Assembly: GCA_963682175.1 (NCBI GenBank)
Contig: OY821784.1
Location: 22,487,621-22,551,620 of the forward strand
Direction of reading: 5' to 3'
Length of the DNA stretch: 64,000 nt
Source of the DNA: Triglochin maritima
Taxonomy: Eukaryota > Streptophyta > Magnoliopsida > Alismatales > Juncaginaceae
This document shows, piece after piece, positions 61,367 through 64,000 of the stretch; position 1 is the stretch's first letter; each line of letters starts with the position of its first letter. A model generated the notes under the pieces. It made no database searches, was not told the DNA's origin, and saw only the letters and a program-made list of their open reading frames with translations. Position numbers and translations under genes: made by a program.

Positions 61367-64000
61367 ATGCGAGGTTGGGCTCGTTCTGATGAGAGCGCTC
61401 GACTCGAGAGAGTGCTTATTTCTGAGATGGAAGATCTTGGTGATCGACCATCTCCGCCTCGTGCTCCTTTGGAGAAAGAAGGCGAGTCGTCTCGTGGTGG
61501 CGAGGGAGACCGGGTTCCATACATGGACTACCTCGGTCGATTCCCACCACCACGTAGACCTCCTTCTCCTCCTCCTCTGACTCGAGAGGAAGGGAGATTC
61601 GGTCAGGATCGAGTTCTAGGTGCACCACCACCTTTAGCTCGACAGGATAGGCCGATGACGTTGTGGGAGCGGACCCATCCTGTTCGGGCCGCGCAACCTT
61701 CTTGCATAGTTGTTCCCCCTGCTCGCGGGAACAACTATGAGCTGAAACCTCAGTATGTGAGCATGCTTCCAACCTTTACTGCCAATAAGGAGGATCCGTA
61801 TATTTTTATACGCGAATTCGAGGAAGTATGCTCCATGTTCAAGCTTCAACAGCTTGACGAGGATTCTGTCCGGTTGAGGATGATTTCGTTCGCATTGATG
61901 GATAATGCGAAGAAATGGATGTATAGCCTCCCGGCGAGCTCGATTCGGTCTTGGGATGACTTTGTGACCGTCTTTCTGAAGAGATTTTTCCCTCAAAGGA
62001 AAACTCAACAGATACGGCACCAGATACATCAAATGTATCAGACCGAGACCGAATCTTTTCATGGTTTCTTTGAGAGGTTCAAGGACCTTCTCCAGCAATG
62101 CCCTCATCATGGACTTGAGCTATGGCAGCTGTGCCAGATTGTTTATGAGGGCATCAACTACAACACCCGCACATTGTTGGAGTCGATGTGTCAGGGTGAC
62201 TTCCAAATGAAACCCATCGAGGAGGCATGGGACACTTTTGAATCCATGGCTGAGCGCACCTTCGAGTGGGACACCATGAGAGAGCCACCAGCCGCCAGGT
62301 CTTCTGGTCGAGCTGGATCATATCATGTTGAGTCGACTATCGCGTCTGAGGCGAAAATGGCTGCTCTCATGCGTAGGATAGAGAGTTTGGAGATGGACCG
62401 AGCTCCTGTAGCTCAGGTCGCTACTCCCGGGTGTACTAGGTGTGGACTGTCGGGACATGATGACTTGGAGTGCGCTTACGCTCCAAGAGATACTGAGCAT
62501 GCAAATGCGATGTATCAACAAAGGCCCCGAAACGACCCGTACAGTCAGTCCTATAACCCGGGATGGCGTAACCATCCTAACTTCTCTTGGGGGTCTAGTG
62601 GAGGACACGGTCAGAGCTCGCACGCTCAACCTCAACCTCCACCTTATCAACCTCCACGCCCATCGGCGACCTACCAACCCCCACATCAAAGGTCTCAGCA
62701 CCAAAATTACCAACCTGGTCAGGCCTCTTCGTCGGGTTATTCTAACCAGACTCCACCACCCCAGCGGGTTGACCCTAAGGACTCTACCATTGAACAAACC
62801 CTTCAAGCATTCATGCAGAGCACTCAATCCATGCTTGCGGCCAACAATAATACGGTCAAAGCATTGGAAATGGAAGTAAGCCAGTTGGCTCATCAGCTCC
62901 ATGAACGCGAGAAGGGTCAATTCCCGAGTCAACCTGTGGTAAATCCCAGGGGTCAGCCTGCTAATACCTGGCAGAATGTACACAATGTTGAAAGTGACCC
63001 TTCCCAACATGCTAATGTTATTCATACCTTGAGATCGGGAAGGGTCGTTGACAACAATGTGAACATGCCGGAAGCCAACCCTGTTGGCAAGTCTTCCGAG
63101 GAGAGTCTTGAGCCTGTCAAGGAACCTAATTCTGAGACTCCTCCTCGTGATTCCTATGTCCCCAAGGCACCATTCCCTCATCGGTTGACTAAAAAACGTG
63201 ATGAGCATTGGGATAAGATCGTTGAGGTACTTAGGCAAGTAAAGGTGAACATCCCGTTGTTGGACGTTGTTCAACAAATGCCACCGTATGCCAAGTTCCT
63301 CAAAGACCTTTGCACCACCAAGAGAAAAACAAATGTGCCCAAGAAGGCCTTCTTGGCCGCCAATGTGAGCTCCATATTGACACAACCCATTAATGTCAAG
63401 TACAAGGACCCTGGTTGTCCAACTGTCTCTTGCATGATTGGGAATGTGACCATCTCTCAAGCTCTATTGGATTTGGGGGCATCTGTGAATCTCCTGCCTT
63501 ACTCAGTCTATGTCAACCTTGGGATAGGCGATCTTAAACCAACGAGGACAACCCTCCAGTTGGCTGATAGATCCGTCAAAATCCCACGAGGGAGTGTGGA
63601 GGATGTCCTTATCAAAGTGGGTGAGTTCGTATTTCTAGTTGATTTCATCATCTTGGATACCGAACCCGTGTCCAACCCACAAGGACAAATTCCTGTAATC
63701 CTCGGGAGGCCATTTCTTGCGACATCTAATGCTTTGATCAATTGTCGCAATGGCTTGATGAGGTTGTCTTTTGGAAACCTCACGGCGGATTTCAACATCT
63801 TCACTCTTGGTAAGCAACCTGGGCTCTTCGACGACTCAGTCGGAGCCAATTTCATCCAGGACACGGATGAGCCCGATTCATTAGGCATGTTCGACTCACA
63901 TCGACATATTATTGAGGTGCCTAATGATCAGGTTGCGAGTGAAGAGGATCTTGAGGAATCCGCCAGCATATCTCTGGACGAGGAGGCACATCTGGGTGCT
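61367..64000 (+). CDS. Gag-protease polyprotein, 3' end outside the window
   Basis: I translated this frame from the ATG at 61367 to the window edge: 878 codons without a stop. An in-frame TAG at 61319-61321 and no earlier ATG support the start, which matches the chosen start of the other gag. The capsid-like gag domain spans about residues 120-250 (DNAKKWMYS, KRFFPQRKTQ, CPHHGLELW). A CCHC knuckle, CTRCGLSGHDDLEC, is at 356-369, followed by a Pro/Gln-rich linker. The retropepsin has its catalytic Asp at 702 in LLDLGASVNLLP and ILGRPF from about 779. After the protease the sequence is acidic and unlike the X tail at the same position in the other element, so a different C-terminus, possibly pol, may follow. 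A long minus-strand ORF over this interval is a shadow. Confidence 0.93.
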   Translation, partial: MRGWARSDESARLERVLISEMEDLGDRPSPPRAPLEKEGESSRGGEGDRVPYMDYLGRFPPPRRPPSPPPLTREEGRFGQDRVLGAPPPLARQDRPMTLWERTHPVRAAQPSCIVVPPARGNNYELKPQYVSMLPTFTANKEDPYIFIREFEEVCSMFKLQQLDEDSVRLRMISFALMDNAKKWMYSLPASSIRSWDDFVTVFLKRFFPQRKTQQIRHQIHQMYQTETESFHGFFERFKDLLQQCPHHGLELWQLCQIVYEGINYNTRTLLESMCQGDFQMKPIEEAWDTFESMAERTFEWDTMREPPAARSSGRAGSYHVESTIASEAKMAALMRRIESLEMDRAPVAQVATPGCTRCGLSGHDDLECAYAPRDTEHANAMYQQRPRNDPYSQSYNPGWRNHPNFSWGSSGGHGQSSHAQPQPPPYQPPRPSATYQPPHQRSQHQNYQPGQASSSGYSNQTPPPQRVDPKDSTIEQTLQAFMQSTQSMLAANNNTVKALEMEVSQLAHQLHEREKGQFPSQPVVNPRGQPANTWQNVHNVESDPSQHANVIHTLRSGRVVDNNVNMPEANPVGKSSEESLEPVKEPNSETPPRDSYVPKAPFPHRLTKKRDEHWDKIVEVLRQVKVNIPLLDVVQQMPPYAKFLKDLCTTKRKTNVPKKAFLAANVSSILTQPINVKYKDPGCPTVSCMIGNVTISQALLDLGASVNLLPYSVYVNLGIGDLKPTRTTLQLADRSVKIPRGSVEDVLIKVGEFVFLVDFIILDTEPVSNPQGQIPVILGRPFLATSNALINCRNGLMRLSFGNLTADFNIFTLGKQPGLFDDSVGANFIQDTDEPDSLGMFDSHRHIIEVPNDQVASEEDLEESASISLDEEAHLGA

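Larger units (their letters stand above)
58702..64000 (+). mobile_element. Athila-type element, 5' part, runs off the window
   Basis: 5' LTR 58702-60288, PBS, 1-kb leader and an intact gag-pro ORF. It is inserted in the X region of the minus-strand element. It is a different subfamily from the complete element: LTR 1587 bp and clearly diverged gag. Whether RT, RNase H and integrase follow cannot be seen. Confidence 0.9.

Noticed and set aside
61634..62110. 158-aa minus-strand ORF
   Set aside because: Antisense shadow of the gag capsid region at 61367-64000.
62318..63460. 380-aa minus-strand ORF
   Set aside because: It lies antisense to an uninterrupted plus-strand gag-pro frame with clear CCHC and DLG motifs; its own translation shows no known domain.

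Overview
This window is repeat-dense intergenic DNA from a flowering plant. Every interpretable stretch is LTR-retrotransposon sequence: Ty1/copia fragments, Ty3/gypsy elements of Athila type with 18-nt primer-binding sites matching plant tRNA-Asp, and solo LTRs. I found no host gene, tRNA, rRNA or CRISPR. The species cannot be named from the sequence.

Layout. 1-3153: 3' half of a decayed copia element (integrase tail, RT, RNase H, 412-bp 3' LTR). 3215-3515: 5' end of an Athila-type LTR. 3523-16462: a solo-LTR-like repeat of about 2.1 kb, split by two later insertions. One is a complete young Athila-type element (4173-12813, TSD ATAAC); the other is a second copy of the same LTR in reverse orientation (13861-16030, TSD CCCTC). 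16463-21278 (minus): leader, PBS and LTR of another Athila-type element, interrupted by a 2.8-kb solo LTR (18117-20912, TSD AATTT). 20095-50428: four tandem copies of a unit of about 7.59 kb. Each holds the solo-LTR tail, pieces of two minus-strand LTRs, and a small plus-strand non-autonomous element whose only ORF is the C-terminal domain of the gag-pro polyprotein. 51433-52814: broken copia protease/integrase. 52815-55110 (minus): SIRE-like copia 3' LTR plus internal pieces. 55111-58701 (minus): 3' half of an Athila-type element. 58702-64000 (plus): 5' LTR, PBS, leader and an intact gag-pro ORF that runs off the window.

How the parts relate. The Athila-type elements share a layout: LTRs of 1.4-1.6 kb with a snRNA-type USE motif exactly 32 bp before a TATA box, paired GC-rich palindromes in U3 and again about 135 nt after the PBS, gag with a CCHC knuckle, and retropepsin. 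In the complete element at 4173-12813 the polyprotein ends in an unrecognised conserved domain (here called X), and no RT, RNase H or integrase is present, so it must be mobilised in trans. The element at the right edge could be such a partner, but its downstream half is not visible.

Most noteworthy: the Gag-Pro-X elements and retention of X alone in the tandem array; the USE/TATA architecture; the conserved palindromes; head-to-head LTR junctions at such a palindrome, amplified in the array; and the 7.59-kb array with identical 17-bp junction filler.
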